The notes under the pieces are model-generated. The model made no database searches, was not told where the DNA came from, and saw nothing but the letters and a program-made list of their open reading frames with translations. A DNA stretch of 64,000 nucleotides from JBJMQS01 sp045802605 (GTDB lineage: Bacteria; Planctomycetota; Planctomycetia; Gemmatales; Gemmataceae): assembly GCA_045802605.1 (NCBI GenBank), contig JBJMQS010000073.1, positions 1 through 64,000 of the forward strand, in the 5' to 3' direction. Position 1 is the stretch's first letter; every line of letters starts with the position of its first letter. A program made the translations under genes and the position numbers. Shown here one piece after another: positions 45,216-56,510 of the stretch.

Positions 45216-46408
45216 TTGCTCACCCGGGCGTCGCAAAAATCGACCTGATTGCCCAGATCCAAACCGGGCGAAACGACCGTCAGCCGCAGCCGGCGCACGC
45301 CTTTGACATCAAGGGCCAGCGTTTTCGGCTCATCGCCGGTACGAATCTCGCCTTTGAATAACTCGCGGCCATCGGCTTCGATGAGCACCAAGACCCGCAC
45401 CGGCGCGCCGTTTTCTGTGCGCACAGCGTCATCGACGCCCACCATCGCGCGAAACTCGCGGTAGTCGCTTCCAATATCGTACGTGAGAACCGAGCGTGAA
45501 TGCAGGGCCAAGCCGCGCGCGTATGTAACACCTTTGATCCGCAGCATCCCGCCATAGAGATTGCGATCCCGGCGGTAGGGAAAGACGAGGTCCTCGGTTG
45601 ATGACTCGTCTTTATCGGCTGGCTCTAAATCCGAAAGATATGTCAACTTGCCCTTCGAGAAATCCAAGCGGCTCAATTGTTTTACCGCCGGATAAGTGAC
45701 GGATGCGCCCGCAACAGTGTCGATGGTTATCGCTGCGCCATCGAGCCGAATCGTGCGGGCGATCAAGTCCGTGCCCGACGTGTCCCTGACCCGGCAGAGC
45801 GATGGCTGAGAATTGGGATCTGGTTTGCGGACAAAGACGAAACCCTGCGCTCGCGAGAGCTTGGTGGTGACCTTCTCGCCAGATGACAGCGAGAACTCAA
45901 TGGCGTCGCCAGCCGCATTGCGCTGGCCGGCCGTGCCTTCCAGAGCATCAAGCTTGCCTTCGCTACGAACGACCAGCAAATCAAGTGGGCCACGTTTGCG
46001 GAGCAGGGCGGTCCACTCTTGTTTGAGAGCGGTATCCTGTGCATCGCGCAGGATGGACGTCACGGCCCCGAAAGGGGCTTGGATTATCGGCCCACCGATT
46101 AACTTCATTTCACAACGGTCTGCCTTGATCACGATTGAGGATACGTGTAACACGCTGCCGTCGCTTAGCTCCACCTCAGTGAATTTGTCACGGGAATCGG
46201 ATTCGGGGCTGATGTCGATTGCAAGCAGTTGAGTTACCGGAATCGTCACGTCGCCGGAGGCTGTTTTGAACACGGCCGACTGTCCATCGATCGATACCAA
46301 TTCTCCCGTGTGCTTCTGTCCAGCCAACGTTTGAATCTCGGCAGCGCAGCACAGGCTGCCGACAGCGAAGACGCCAATTAACGCAATCAACCCAGGGCTG
46401 CGGAACAT
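45212..46408 (-). CDS. NPCBM-domain exported protein (398 aa)
   Basis: Starts at ATG 46408 (FRSPGLIALIGVFAVGSLCCAA signal peptide). The N-terminal 240 residues are beta-rich and include segments like GELVSIDGQSAVFKTASGDV, which resemble small SH3/Sm-like barrels. The C-terminal 150 residues match the NPCBM type of carbohydrate-binding module (GGMLRIKGVTYARGLALHSRS, FRAMVGVDDAV, VLVLIEADGRELFKGE, LRLTVVSPGLDLGNQVDFCDARV). NPCBM modules bind galactose-type sugars in known glycosidases, but no glycosidase domain is present here. It is the first gene after the terminator at 46425 and is coupled to the active HtrA gene by a GTGA overlap. Confidence 0.83.
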   Translation of the reverse strand: MFRSPGLIALIGVFAVGSLCCAAEIQTLAGQKHTGELVSIDGQSAVFKTASGDVTIPVTQLLAIDISPESDSRDKFTEVELSDGSVLHVSSIVIKADRCEMKLIGGPIIQAPFGAVTSILRDAQDTALKQEWTALLRKRGPLDLLVVRSEGKLDALEGTAGQRNAAGDAIEFSLSSGEKVTTKLSRAQGFVFVRKPDPNSQPSLCRVRDTSGTDLIARTIRLDGAAITIDTVAGASVTYPAVKQLSRLDFSKGKLTYLSDLEPADKDESSTEDLVFPYRRDRNLYGGMLRIKGVTYARGLALHSRSVLTYDIGSDYREFRAMVGVDDAVRTENGAPVRVLVLIEADGRELFKGEIRTGDEPKTLALDVKGVRRLRLTVVSPGLDLGNQVDFCDARVSK

Positions 46409-46424
46409 GACTGATTCACCTAAC

Positions 46425-46453
46425 AAAAGGCCCACCCGCAAAACGGGTGGGCC
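46425..46453 (-). terminator. Terminator between the 353-aa gene and the NPCBM gene
   Basis: A perfect 10-bp stem GGCCCACCCG/CGGGTGGGCC (46429-46438 with 46444-46453) is followed on the minus strand by TTTTG. It divides the minus-strand cluster into two likely transcription units, or attenuates the downstream one. Confidence 0.75.
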
Positions 46454-46485
46454 AGAGGATATTGGCTCAGCACCGCACCCCGATT

Positions 46486-47547
46486 TTACGGAGCGGGGCT
46501 CTGAGCAAGTGTCTTGAAGTAGTTTTCAATGACCTCACGGTAGCGCGGCGGTAGATCCTTGGTGATCTCCATCATTGCCTTCGCTCGCTCTTTCTCCGGA
46601 AGCTTGCCCCAGTTCTCTTGCAGGTGCTTGAGTTTCTTTGGATCGACCACGCCAGGGCCACCGTTGGTGCCGCCGATGGAATCATTCTGTGGAGACTGCG
46701 GGTTGTTGCTGTTGCCCTGTTGTTGCGGCTCCCCGCCCGCTGGACACTGGGAGCTGCCGTTCTTGATCTGGTTCTCAATTTCCTTAATCACTTCGTCGAG
46801 CCGGAAGATGACCTTCTTCTGCAGGTCCTGCGTCTTGGGGCCACCACGAGCATGGTCGAGCCGGCGCTCGATGTTATCCATCATGCGGGCGATGTTCTCG
46901 AGGTCTTTCTCCTCATCCTTCCACTGTTGCATGTCCACGAACATGAGCAGGCCGACCATGCGGTATCGTTCCGGCGCGTCAGTGACATCATCAATGAGCC
47001 GGGCGATGGAAATGACCGCCGGGCCTTTTTGATTCAGAGCGTGCTCGGCAACGGCACGGTGGAAGTAATAGCCGGCCGGGTCGCAGACCTCTTCGGGCAC
47101 CGCCGACTTCAACGCTTCCAGCGCCTCTTCATACACGCGCTTAGCCGAGAGTGATCGAGCATAGGCCAACGCGAGGTTCGACTTCACGAAGCTGTTGAGC
47201 TTGGCATCCTTGAAAATTGCCGGCAGTTCTTTCGGGGCCGGCATCTCGAGGTCTCGAGCGTCCGCTAGAACTTTCCCGGCTTCCGGGAGGCCAAGAACCA
47301 AAGAATCGACCAGCCGATCAAGTAAAGGGCGCTCGGTATGCCAAATCGAGTCAAACGCTTCCCGGGTGACGGTGTCGGTCTTGCCCTGTTCCGCAAGCCA
47401 AGCTTCGGCCCGGGCCCGGACCATTTCGGCTGGGGGCGCCTTGAGCGTGCTGAAGGTGTAGAGCGGGGCCTTCGGGGCGTCGGCCAAGGCCGGCACCACA
47501 AAGCCCAGTGCGACAAGAGCGCTCGCTATGCAATTTCGCGGTCTCAC
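46486..47547 (-). CDS. Exported planctomycete hypothetical protein (353 aa)
   Basis: A GTG start at 47547 is preferred because GAGGAG stands six bases upstream and it begins a signal peptide (RPRNCIASALVALGFVVPALA). An ATG at 47574 forming TAATG with the previous stop is the alternative. The protein is mostly helical. Residues 110-200 look TPR-like (LALAYARSLSAKRVYEEALEAL). A Gln/Asn/Gly-rich low-complexity stretch lies at about 265-300 and a conserved-looking end (LPEKERAKAMMEITKDLPPRYR) follows. I do not recognise a named family. The spacing ties it to the coiled-coil gene upstream. Confidence 0.72.
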   Translation of the reverse strand: MRPRNCIASALVALGFVVPALADAPKAPLYTFSTLKAPPAEMVRARAEAWLAEQGKTDTVTREAFDSIWHTERPLLDRLVDSLVLGLPEAGKVLADARDLEMPAPKELPAIFKDAKLNSFVKSNLALAYARSLSAKRVYEEALEALKSAVPEEVCDPAGYYFHRAVAEHALNQKGPAVISIARLIDDVTDAPERYRMVGLLMFVDMQQWKDEEKDLENIARMMDNIERRLDHARGGPKTQDLQKKVIFRLDEVIKEIENQIKNGSSQCPAGGEPQQQGNSNNPQSPQNDSIGGTNGGPGVVDPKKLKHLQENWGKLPEKERAKAMMEITKDLPPRYREVIENYFKTLAQSPAP

Positions 47548-47573
47548 TGTTCGCTCCTCACCAAGTAGGAACA

Positions 47574-49190
47574 TTATTGGCCGTGGGTTTTCCCGGTCGC
47601 AATGTCCTTGGTCACTTTATACACCTTGTTTTCCCGTTGCCCCAGTCCTTGGAGCTCTTTCCGAATATCAGCGTCATCGGCCTGCTCGCCGGGATAGCTC
47701 GCGGCATAGGCCTTTGTCCGGTTATTGATCTGCACTTGGAGTGCCCGAATCATCTTCAGGTCGGCCAGAGTGTCAATTAGTTTCTGAGGCGGCGGCTGGC
47801 CCCCAGATGGAGGCGGCTGATCCTTTTTATCCTTCATATCCTGCTGGGCCTTCTTCAGGGCCGCGATCATTTCCTTAAGCGATGCGATGATGTCTTCCTC
47901 GATCGACTGCGTGAACGAACCGACATCGGTTTTGAACAATCGCGCCTGGACCACCTTCATTTGCTCGCGCAGATCTTCGAGGACGAGCGGGAAAGCCACA
48001 GCCGATCCTTCCTCGGCGAGGAGTTGTAGCGTCTTGTTCGCTTCGACGACGATCTGGCCTTCCTTGACGCTCCACTCGCCGGATTTTTGATCATCCGCAC
48101 GCGTCGGCTTCTTGTCGGGTTGAGTTTGAATCGCGCCATGAACTCGCTTGGTACCCTCGTAAACTTCAATCTGCATCGTCAGCATGCGGTTGCAACGGTT
48201 CTCGAGATTCGCGAGCAACCGCTCCATTTCCTCTTCGCGGAGTTGCTTGAGGCGGCGCTCGATTTCCTTGCGAGCCTCTTCAAGTTTCTTAATGGCCTCG
48301 TCTTGTTCGTTCGATGCACCCTTGCGATCATCCTTGTTGATTTTCTCTTCCGCGTTGCGTTGATTCTCCGTCGCGTCCTTCACCTGTTTGCGGGTGGGGT
48401 CTTGCTGCTCGTTCTTCTGATTCTTGTCTTTGGGTTGACCGTCTTGCGGCTGGCCATCCTGGGGCTGGCCGTCCTTTGGCTGACCATCTTTGGGTTGCCC
48501 ATCTTTGGGCTGGCCATCCTTGGGTTGGCCGTCTTTTGGCTGCCCGTCTTTCGGGTCGCCTTTCTTCGGATCGCCCTTGGGGTCATCCTTGTCGCCCATC
48601 TTGCCCATCGATTTGGCGAGATCGTCCGTCTGCTTCGTGACCTTGTTTTGGCCCTTCGCCAAAGCATCCTTGTCGCCCTTGCCGGACTCAACCTTGGATC
48701 GCTCGATCTTTTGCGCGCGAATCACGGCGTCGAGGGCTTTGAGCATGTCTTGCAGTTTCTTCTGTTCGTCTTTGTTCTTGGCAGCTTGGTTATCGCTCAA
48801 GAGCAATGCAATCATCTCGCGCAACGTTTTGGTGAGCTGCTCGTTTTTGCCAACCGCTTCGTCGAGCTCGCGCAAAGTCACGCCTTGCGCGGTCAGCGTG
48901 CTGACCAGTTTGGAGAACTGATTGTCGATTCCCTCGCGGCTCGCCAGATCGATGGCTTGCCGCAGAGCGGCGGCCTTGTCGCGGTCCTCGGGCTTGTTGC
49001 TTTTCTCAAGACGCTGGGCCAACGACAAAAGCGATTGCTGGAATGCGCTGAATTGTTGGCGGAGCCGTTCTTGATCGAAGGCCGCGTTCTTGCGAACGCC
49101 GTCGGGGTCGCTGGGTGTCGGCGGCGGATCAGCCGCAACGAGTAAACTCATCCCGCTGAGCAAAGCCACGCATGTGATCAGGCGGCGCAT
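47574..49190 (-). CDS. Exported coiled-coil protein with PKDGQ tandem repeats (538 aa)
   Basis: ATG 49190 with GGGA upstream; the signal peptide is RRLITCVALLSGMSLLVAA. Long helical, heptad-like stretches occupy residues 30-200 and 265-470. Between them is a highly charged linker with eight tandem pentapeptides (six PKDGQ, two PQDGQ), encoded by a 15-bp minisatellite at about 48434-48555. It is very rich in Lys, Glu, Asp and Gln. No catalytic motif is seen. As first gene of the minus-strand cluster it probably provides a structural element for the exported proteins encoded behind it, but this is inference from position. Confidence 0.78.
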   Translation of the reverse strand: MRRLITCVALLSGMSLLVAADPPPTPSDPDGVRKNAAFDQERLRQQFSAFQQSLLSLAQRLEKSNKPEDRDKAAALRQAIDLASREGIDNQFSKLVSTLTAQGVTLRELDEAVGKNEQLTKTLREMIALLLSDNQAAKNKDEQKKLQDMLKALDAVIRAQKIERSKVESGKGDKDALAKGQNKVTKQTDDLAKSMGKMGDKDDPKGDPKKGDPKDGQPKDGQPKDGQPKDGQPKDGQPKDGQPQDGQPQDGQPKDKNQKNEQQDPTRKQVKDATENQRNAEEKINKDDRKGASNEQDEAIKKLEEARKEIERRLKQLREEEMERLLANLENRCNRMLTMQIEVYEGTKRVHGAIQTQPDKKPTRADDQKSGEWSVKEGQIVVEANKTLQLLAEEGSAVAFPLVLEDLREQMKVVQARLFKTDVGSFTQSIEEDIIASLKEMIAALKKAQQDMKDKKDQPPPSGGQPPPQKLIDTLADLKMIRALQVQINNRTKAYAASYPGEQADDADIRKELQGLGQRENKVYKVTKDIATGKTHGQ

Positions 49191-49534
49191 GATTTGTTTC
49201 CCGGGGTTCGCCAGCAGACCCGGTTTTTCGCCGACGGCCGGCCATTACCCCGGTACGACGACCGCCAGAAATCCACTTAACCGTATTTTACCGGAGAAAT
49301 CGTGCCAAAGTCACGCAATTACTCCCTTGCGAACTGCTTTTTTGTCGGAACCCCGACCGCATTGACCGGAGAAACCCCCGGAAATCCCGCAGATTGTTTG
49401 TGATCCTCGACGCTCGGTATAAGATTCCTTTAAGTCCCCGCGGAACGACGCACCAGTCGCACTCGACTTTTCGAATCTGCGAAGCTATAGGGCGCCAACC
49501 GTTTACGGATATCGAGCCGGCCTTGGAGGATTAC
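49191..49534. other. Divergent control region between the coiled-coil gene and korA
   Basis: A 344-base region with no recognisable gene, rich in CCGGAGAAA-type segments (49288-49297 and 49364-49373: ACCGGAGAAA twice, a direct repeat). It must carry promoters for both directions. The best plus-strand candidate is at 49398; no minus-strand promoter could be placed. Confidence 0.4.
49398..49425 (+). promoter_or_regulatory. Possible korAB promoter
   Basis: TTGTGA (49398-49403), a 16-base spacer and TAAGAT (49420-49425). The -10 hexamer equals that of the tRNA-Thr promoter. It would give a leader of about 100 bases ahead of korA. Confidence 0.35.
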
Positions 49535-51424
49535 ATGTCCGCGACTGTCGCACCCCCTCGTCGTCCTGAAAAACCGCAAGAATCTCTTAACCACGCCGTC
49601 ATTCGCTTCTGCGGCGACTCCGGCGACGGCATGCAAGTGGTCGGCGGGCAGTTGACCACGACTTCCGCCGCCTTTGGTAATGACGTCAGCACGTTCCCGG
49701 ACTTCCCGGCCGAAATTCGCGCCCCCGCAGGCACGCTCGCCGGTGTCTCCGGCTTCCAGCTCAATTTCTCATCGAGCGACATTTACACCCCCGGCGACCA
49801 GGTGGACACCTTGGTGGTGATGAATCCGGCTGCTTTGAAGACGAACATCGCGGACCTCAAGCGCGGCGGCATCCTCATCGTGAATGAGAATGAGTTCGAC
49901 ACGTCGAACCTCAAGAAAGCCGCCTATGAGTCCAACCCGCTTGAAAACGAAGAGCTGCTCACCAAGTACGACGTGCATAAAGTGCCGATGACCCGGCTCG
50001 CCGAAGATTCAGTTGCAGGCCTTGGACTTTCGCCCAAAGAAGCGGCCCGCTGCAAAAACTTTTTCGCGTTGGGACTGGTGTACTGGCTCTACGAGCGTGA
50101 TTGCAAGATCACCGAAAAGTGGATCTCCGATAAGTTCGCCAAGAAACCCAAGTACATCGAAGCCAATGTCCGCGCTCTCCGCGGCGGCTTCAACTACGGT
50201 GATTCGACCGAAGCGTTCGCCAAGCACTACATCGTGCCCAAGGCCAAGCTGCCCGCCGGCAAGTACCGCAGCATCACCGGTAACGAAGCGACCGCATGGG
50301 GGCTGATGACCGCGGCCAAGCGCTGCGGCAAAGACCTTTACTTCTCCGGCTACCCGATCACCCCGGCCAGCGACATTTTGCACCGGCTCTCCGAGCTAAA
50401 GAAGTTCGGCGTCTGCACCTTCCAGGCTGAGGACGAAATCGCCGCGATGGCGTCCGTCTGCGGGGCGGCGTTCACTGGCGCGGTGGCTGCGACCGCATCG
50501 AGCGGCCCTGGCATCGTGCTCAAGGGTGAAGCCATCAATCTCGGTGTCATGACCGAGTTGCCAATGGTGATCGTCGATGTGCAGCGAGGCGGTCCGAGTA
50601 CCGGCCTGCCGACGAAGACGGAGCAGGCGGACTTGCTCTTGGCCATGTTTGGTCGAAACAGCGAAAGCCCGGTACCGATCGTCGCAGCCGCGACACCTGG
50701 CGACTGCTTCTACATGGCCCAGGAAGCGGTGCGAATCGCCGTCCAGTACATGACGCCGGTGTTTCTGCTCACCGACGGCTACCTGGCCAACGGCTCAGAG
50801 CCATGGATGATCCCGAAATTCTCCGAACTGCCGCCATTCGAAGTGAAACATCCGCAGGGCCACACCGCCGGGACGAATGGAGCGGCCAACGGCGACAGCA
50901 CGTTCATGCCGTACAAGCGCGACGCTCGGCTGGTTCGTCCATGGGCCATCCCTGGCACGGCCGGTTTGGAACATCGCGTCGGCGGCATCGAGAAGCTAGA
51001 CGGCACCGGCAACATCGATTACGGTCCGGAAAATCACCAGCACATGGTGCAGACCCGCGCTCAAAAGGTCGCTAACGTCGCCGAGTCGATTCCGCTGCAA
51101 GAAGTTTTTGGCGATAAGAACGGCAAGCTGCTGGTCCTGAGCTGGGGTGGCACTTATGGTGCGGTCCGAGCCGCGGTCGAGCAAGCCCGCGCGGAAAAGA
51201 AGAGCGTGTCTCACGCTCACCTGCGATACCTGAATCCGTTCCCCAAGAACCTCGGCGAGATCGTGAAGAGCTACGATAAGGTGCTGATCCCAGAGTTGAA
51301 CTCCGGCAACCTGTGGCTGCTCATCCGCGCGAAGTTCCTGGTGGATGCGAAGGGTTACAACAAAGTCCAAGGCAAACCATTCCTCGTCCATGAATTGGTA
51401 AGCCAGTTCGACGCGATGCTGTAA
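49535..51424 (+). CDS. korA: 2-oxoacid:ferredoxin oxidoreductase, alpha subunit with fused gamma domain
   Basis: The ATG at 49535 has GGAGGA at 49525-49530; the open frame extends to 49394 without homology. The 629-aa protein begins with the gamma-type domain (about 18-205; [35 protein letters not shown]). The pyrimidine-binding N-terminal alpha domain follows (about 245-440; [58 protein letters not shown]), then the C-terminal transketolase-like domain. Together with KorB it oxidatively decarboxylates a 2-oxoacid, most likely 2-oxoglutarate, to the CoA thioester with reduction of ferredoxin. No ferredoxin-type delta subunit is encoded nearby, as is usual for two-subunit enzymes. Confidence 0.93.
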   Translation: MSATVAPPRRPEKPQESLNHAVIRFCGDSGDGMQVVGGQLTTTSAAFGNDVSTFPDFPAEIRAPAGTLAGVSGFQLNFSSSDIYTPGDQVDTLVVMNPAALKTNIADLKRGGILIVNENEFDTSNLKKAAYESNPLENEELLTKYDVHKVPMTRLAEDSVAGLGLSPKEAARCKNFFALGLVYWLYERDCKITEKWISDKFAKKPKYIEANVRALRGGFNYGDSTEAFAKHYIVPKAKLPAGKYRSITGNEATAWGLMTAAKRCGKDLYFSGYPITPASDILHRLSELKKFGVCTFQAEDEIAAMASVCGAAFTGAVAATASSGPGIVLKGEAINLGVMTELPMVIVDVQRGGPSTGLPTKTEQADLLLAMFGRNSESPVPIVAAATPGDCFYMAQEAVRIAVQYMTPVFLLTDGYLANGSEPWMIPKFSELPPFEVKHPQGHTAGTNGAANGDSTFMPYKRDARLVRPWAIPGTAGLEHRVGGIEKLDGTGNIDYGPENHQHMVQTRAQKVANVAESIPLQEVFGDKNGKLLVLSWGGTYGAVRAAVEQARAEKKSVSHAHLRYLNPFPKNLGEIVKSYDKVLIPELNSGNLWLLIRAKFLVDAKGYNKVQGKPFLVHELVSQFDAML

Positions 51425-51432
51425 CGAACAAC

Positions 51433-51464
51433 ATTTAGCCCCCGTCAATGACGGGGGGCTAAAT
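51433..51464. repeat. Palindromic element TTAGCCCCCG in the korA-korB gap
   Basis: Arms ATTTAGCCCCCGTC and GACGGGGGGCTAAAT pair with one bulged base. A close relative stands at 55260-55288 in the hut cluster. It lies nine bases after the korA stop and could act as an RNA processing or stabilising hairpin. Confidence 0.7.
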
Positions 51465-51500
51465 GAAACGAATAACGACCGAAAAGGGAGTTTGAGACTC

Positions 51501-52526
51501 ATGGCGACTGCAACTTTACCGGTGCTGAAGCCGGAAGATTTTGCCAGCGATCAGGCGGTCCGTTGGTGTCCGCGCTGCGGCGACTACTCAATCCTCGCCC
51601 AGGCGAAGAAGGTCCTCGCCGGGCTCAACATCCCGCGCGAACAGATGGTATTCGTTTCGGGCATCGGCTGTTCGAGCCGCTTCCCGTATTACCTGAGCAC
51701 GTACGGCTTCCACTCGATCCATGGCCGCGCGCCGGCTGTGGCCACGGGCGTGAAGCTCGCCAATCCCGATCTGCAAGTGTGGGTCGTCACCGGCGACGGC
51801 GACGGGCTCTCGATCGGCGGCAATCACACGCTGCACATCTTGCGGCGTAACCTCGATATCAAAGTGCTCTTGTTCAACAATCAGATCTACGGTCTGACCA
51901 AGGGCCAGTATTCGCCGACCAGTCCGCTGGGCCAGAAGAGCTACAGCACGCCGGGCGGCTCGGTCGATCATCCGCTGGCACCGCTGGTATTCGCACTCGG
52001 CTGCGAAGCGACCTTCATTGCCCGCTCGGTCGATCTCGACACCCATCACTTGGAAGCCACGCTGAAGCGGGCGGCCGCTCACAAGGGCACCGCGTTCGTC
52101 GAAATTTACCAAGACTGCAACGTGTTCAACATGGACGCGTTCAAGTACGCTCAGGATCGCACGCAACGGGCCGACAATGTCATTTACCTCGAGCACGGCA
52201 AGCCGCTCGTCTTCGGCAAGAATCGGGACAAAGGCATCCGCGTGAATCCGGGTACGATGTTGCCGGAAGTGGTGCAGATCGGCAAAGATTGCCGCGAAGA
52301 CGATCTGCTCTTCCACGATGAGAAGTCACCCGATCCGTCGCTGGCATTCATGCTCGCGAGCTTGAGCCATCACAAGGGCATGCCGGAGCCGGTCGGAGTA
52401 TTCCGAGCCATCGAACGCCCAACGTACGAGGCTCAAGTGCACGATCAAATCAAGGGTGCCCGAGCCACAGGCGTCGGCGACTTCGACAAGCTATTCAACA
52501 GCGGCGACACCTGGGTCGTTGAATAA
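51501..52526 (+). CDS. korB: 2-oxoacid:ferredoxin oxidoreductase, beta subunit
   Basis: ATG 51501 has GGGAG at 51486-51490. The 341-aa protein has the thiamine-diphosphate-binding features of the beta subunit: WCPRCGDYSIL and GIGCSSRFPYY with cluster-type Cys residues, then GDGDGLSIGGNHTLH and FNNQIYGLTKGQ, the GDG...NN motif that holds Mg and TPP. GQYSPTSPLGQKSYSTPGG follows. It lies 76 bases after korA in the same direction, so both are made from one transcript. It feeds reduced ferredoxin and a CoA thioester into central carbon metabolism. Confidence 0.94.
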   Translation: MATATLPVLKPEDFASDQAVRWCPRCGDYSILAQAKKVLAGLNIPREQMVFVSGIGCSSRFPYYLSTYGFHSIHGRAPAVATGVKLANPDLQVWVVTGDGDGLSIGGNHTLHILRRNLDIKVLLFNNQIYGLTKGQYSPTSPLGQKSYSTPGGSVDHPLAPLVFALGCEATFIARSVDLDTHHLEATLKRAAAHKGTAFVEIYQDCNVFNMDAFKYAQDRTQRADNVIYLEHGKPLVFGKNRDKGIRVNPGTMLPEVVQIGKDCREDDLLFHDEKSPDPSLAFMLASLSHHKGMPEPVGVFRAIERPTYEAQVHDQIKGARATGVGDFDKLFNSGDTWVVE

Positions 52527-52534
52527 CGACGAAG

Positions 52535-52622
52535 ATTTGAACCGCAGAGAACGCAGAGAGCGCGGAGAAACCAAGAATGTTTTGGTTTTCTCAGCGCTCT
52601 CTGCGTTCTCTGCGGTTCAAAT
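52535..52622. repeat. Long perfect palindrome between korB and hutU
   Basis: The arms 52535-52563 and 52594-52622 pair over 29 bases without a mismatch (arm start ATTTGAACCGCAGAGAACGC). The stem goes on with GGAGAAACCAA/TTGGTTTTCTC toward the loop. It fills the gap between two convergent genes and so may serve as a terminator for both. The sequence type (CCGCAGAGAACGCAGAGAG) is of the dispersed palindromic kind; a decayed half-copy stands at 36537. Confidence 0.8.
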
Positions 52623-52627
52623 TGTTT

Positions 52628-54290
<1,663 letters not shown>

Positions 54291-54298
<8 letters not shown>

Positions 54299-55259
54299 TG
54301 TGAGGTCTCCTAGCAGCAGTCCAGCCAGCCGCAATCTTCCAAATTAGTCCTGCGGCAACGCGGGCCGCACACCCGTTAATGTCGAATGCAGGGTTGAACT
54401 CAACAACATCAACCGCAACAACTCGGTGCGAATCTAGAATTTCATCAATAAGATTCGCGACAACATCAAGAGCTACGCCGCGGATTGCTGGAGCGCTCAC
54501 AGCCGGCATGATGGACGCGGACAAAACATCTAGATCCAAACTCAAGTAAACATCCTCGCTCTCGCGGACGAAATTTCGAATCCAACCCCACTCCGCGTTC
54601 GGTCCGACGTGAGGCAGTGTGAAATCATCAAGGTATTTGGTGCCTAGCGAATGTGCGCGTTCGACACTCGCTCTTGAGTTCGACGGGTCTGAAATACCAA
54701 ACACGGCGTAACGAAAGGGACGTCGGTTGTTTGCGAACCAATCGGCGATCTGAGAGAAAGGAGTGCCAGAATTTGCAGACGGCCCCAAACGAAGGTCGAA
54801 ATGGGCGTCAATGTTGACAATGCCCCACGTCGAATCGGGTTTATTATCTGCTGCACCGCGGAATGTTCCCCAGGCCGTCTCATGCCCCCCACCCAGAACT
54901 AATGGACGATGCCCTGTTCGAACGACGTTACTTACCTTTTCGCGCAGATTATCTTGTGCGGCCTCAAGTTCACTCTCAACGCAGTGCACGTCGCCGCCGT
55001 CGTAAATTGGGTGTTGGTTTCGCCACGCCATGTTCGCCAGCGCCTTCCTTAGCGCTCGCGGCCCATCCTTCGCCCCAACGCGGCCGCCGTTGCGGCGGAC
55101 GCCTTCGTCGCAGGCGAACCCGATCAGCACGATGCCCGGCTCCGCGTCGGGCGTGTACGGCTTCACGCACTGCCACCACCGCAGGGCGTTTGGCCCCTCG
55201 GTCGGCGTGTCGTCGCGGCCAGTCCAGATGGACATGTCAGGAGTCATTGCATTTTCCAT
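54291..55259 (-). CDS. hutG: Formimidoylglutamase (arginase-family)
   Basis: Hydrolyses N-formimidoyl-L-glutamate to glutamate and formamide, the last step of this pathway variant. The ureohydrolase manganese ligands are seen in GGGHETAW (His126), NIDAHFDLR (Asp151, His153, Asp155) and [10 protein letters not shown], and the family end motif [12 protein letters not shown] is present. The start is uncertain: ATG 55259 abuts the palindrome, while ATG 55247 ([13 protein letters not shown]) looks more like relatives. Lower GC and more A/T-rich codons than its neighbours are apparent across much of the gene (for example 54400-54900), which may indicate a different origin. Confidence 0.9.
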
Positions 55260-55288
55260 TTAGCCCCCGGTCATTGACCGGGGGCTAA
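55260..55288. repeat. Palindromic element TTAGCCCCCGG at the hutI-hutG junction
   Basis: A perfect 13-bp inverted repeat (TTAGCCCCCGGTC, ATT loop, GACCGGGGGCTAA). The hutI stop codon (55287-55285) lies in one arm and the hutG start touches the other. Related to the element at 51433. Confidence 0.8.
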
Positions 55289-56481
55289 TTGTTGCCACCA
55301 AAAACGCGCTGATACACCGCGTTGACACCGATCGAACCAACGATCTCGGCCGGATGTTCGACGTCCCACACGACAAAATCCGCGCGCTTACCCACTTCCA
55401 GCGTACCAATTTGGTCAGCCCGGCCGAGTGCGCGGGCCGCGTTGCGTGTCGCCCCGGTTAGCGCCTCCTCTGGCGACAAACCGAACAGCACACAAGCCAT
55501 ATTCATCGCCAACCGCAATGACGCGAACGGCGAAGTGCCCGGGTTCAAGTCGGTCGCCACCGCCATCGGCACACCGGCGGCTCGCAACTTTTCGATCGGC
55601 GGCTTCTGGTTTTCGCGCAAGAAGTAGTACGCTCCAGGCAACAGCACGGCGACAGTGCCTGCTCCGGCCATAGTCTCAATGCCGTAGTCATCCAGATATT
55701 CAATGTGATCCGCGGACCACGCGCCGAGGCGGGCCAGGGCGACCGCTCCGTGTTGATTGGTCAGTTGCTCGACGTGGCCTTTGATGCCAAGACCATACTC
55801 GCGCGCCGCTGTCCAGACGCGCTGACACTGCACCACCGAGAATGCAATCGACTCGCAGAATGCATCGACGGCGTGGGCGAGATCTTGCTCGGCGGCTGCC
55901 GGGATCATTTCGCTAATGATCAAGTTCACGTAATCATCGGCACGGTCTTTGAACTCGGGCGGTACCGCATGGGCGGCGAGTAGGGTGCGCGAGATGTGGA
56001 CGGATTCAGATTCTTCAAGTCGTTTTGCGACGCGGAGCATTTTCAGTTCGTCTTCGAGCGTCAACCCATAGCCGGATTTGATTTCAACTGTGGTCACGCC
56101 TTCGTCCATCAAGGCATGTAGCCGGGGCAGGGAAGTCTCGAACAACTGATGTTCACTCAGCTCGCGCGTAGCCCGGACGGAGCTCAAAATTCCGCCGCCG
56201 CGTTTGGCGATTTCGGTGTAGGGCACGCCGGCGAGCCGCATCTCCCACTCGGCGGCGCGGTTACCGCCGTAGATCAGGTGCGTGTGGCAATCGATCAGGC
56301 CGGGTGTGATCCAACGGCCTTGGCAGTCGATGATTTCACCGTCGCCCGCTTCTGACGAGGGGATAATCGCGTGAATTTCGCCATCCCTCACAGCGATGGC
56401 ATAGCCTTCCAGCGCGCCGTATGGCGCGCGGATGCTCGGCTCAAACGTGGCCAAACGTGCGTTCATCCACCAGCGAATCAT
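55285..56481 (-). CDS. hutI: Imidazolonepropionase
   Basis: The third step of histidine degradation: opens imidazolone-5-propionate to N-formimidoylglutamate. An amidohydrolase-fold protein of 398 residues. The metal site starts with DCHTHLIYGGNRAAEW (His66, His68), followed by KSGYGLTLEDELKMLRV, HAVPPEFKDR, the HVEQLTNQHGA region, the conserved ATDLNPGTSPF and, near the end, LEVGKRADFVVWDVEHPAEI. ATG 56481 has GGAG five to six bases upstream. The stop codon lies inside the palindrome at 55260-55288. Confidence 0.96.
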   Translation of the reverse strand: MIRWWMNARLATFEPSIRAPYGALEGYAIAVRDGEIHAIIPSSEAGDGEIIDCQGRWITPGLIDCHTHLIYGGNRAAEWEMRLAGVPYTEIAKRGGGILSSVRATRELSEHQLFETSLPRLHALMDEGVTTVEIKSGYGLTLEDELKMLRVAKRLEESESVHISRTLLAAHAVPPEFKDRADDYVNLIISEMIPAAAEQDLAHAVDAFCESIAFSVVQCQRVWTAAREYGLGIKGHVEQLTNQHGAVALARLGAWSADHIEYLDDYGIETMAGAGTVAVLLPGAYYFLRENQKPPIEKLRAAGVPMAVATDLNPGTSPFASLRLAMNMACVLFGLSPEEALTGATRNAARALGRADQIGTLEVGKRADFVVWDVEHPAEIVGSIGVNAVYQRVFGGNN

Positions 56482-56510
56482 GCGTACTCCGCAGTTGACT
56501 CGACTCTGCC

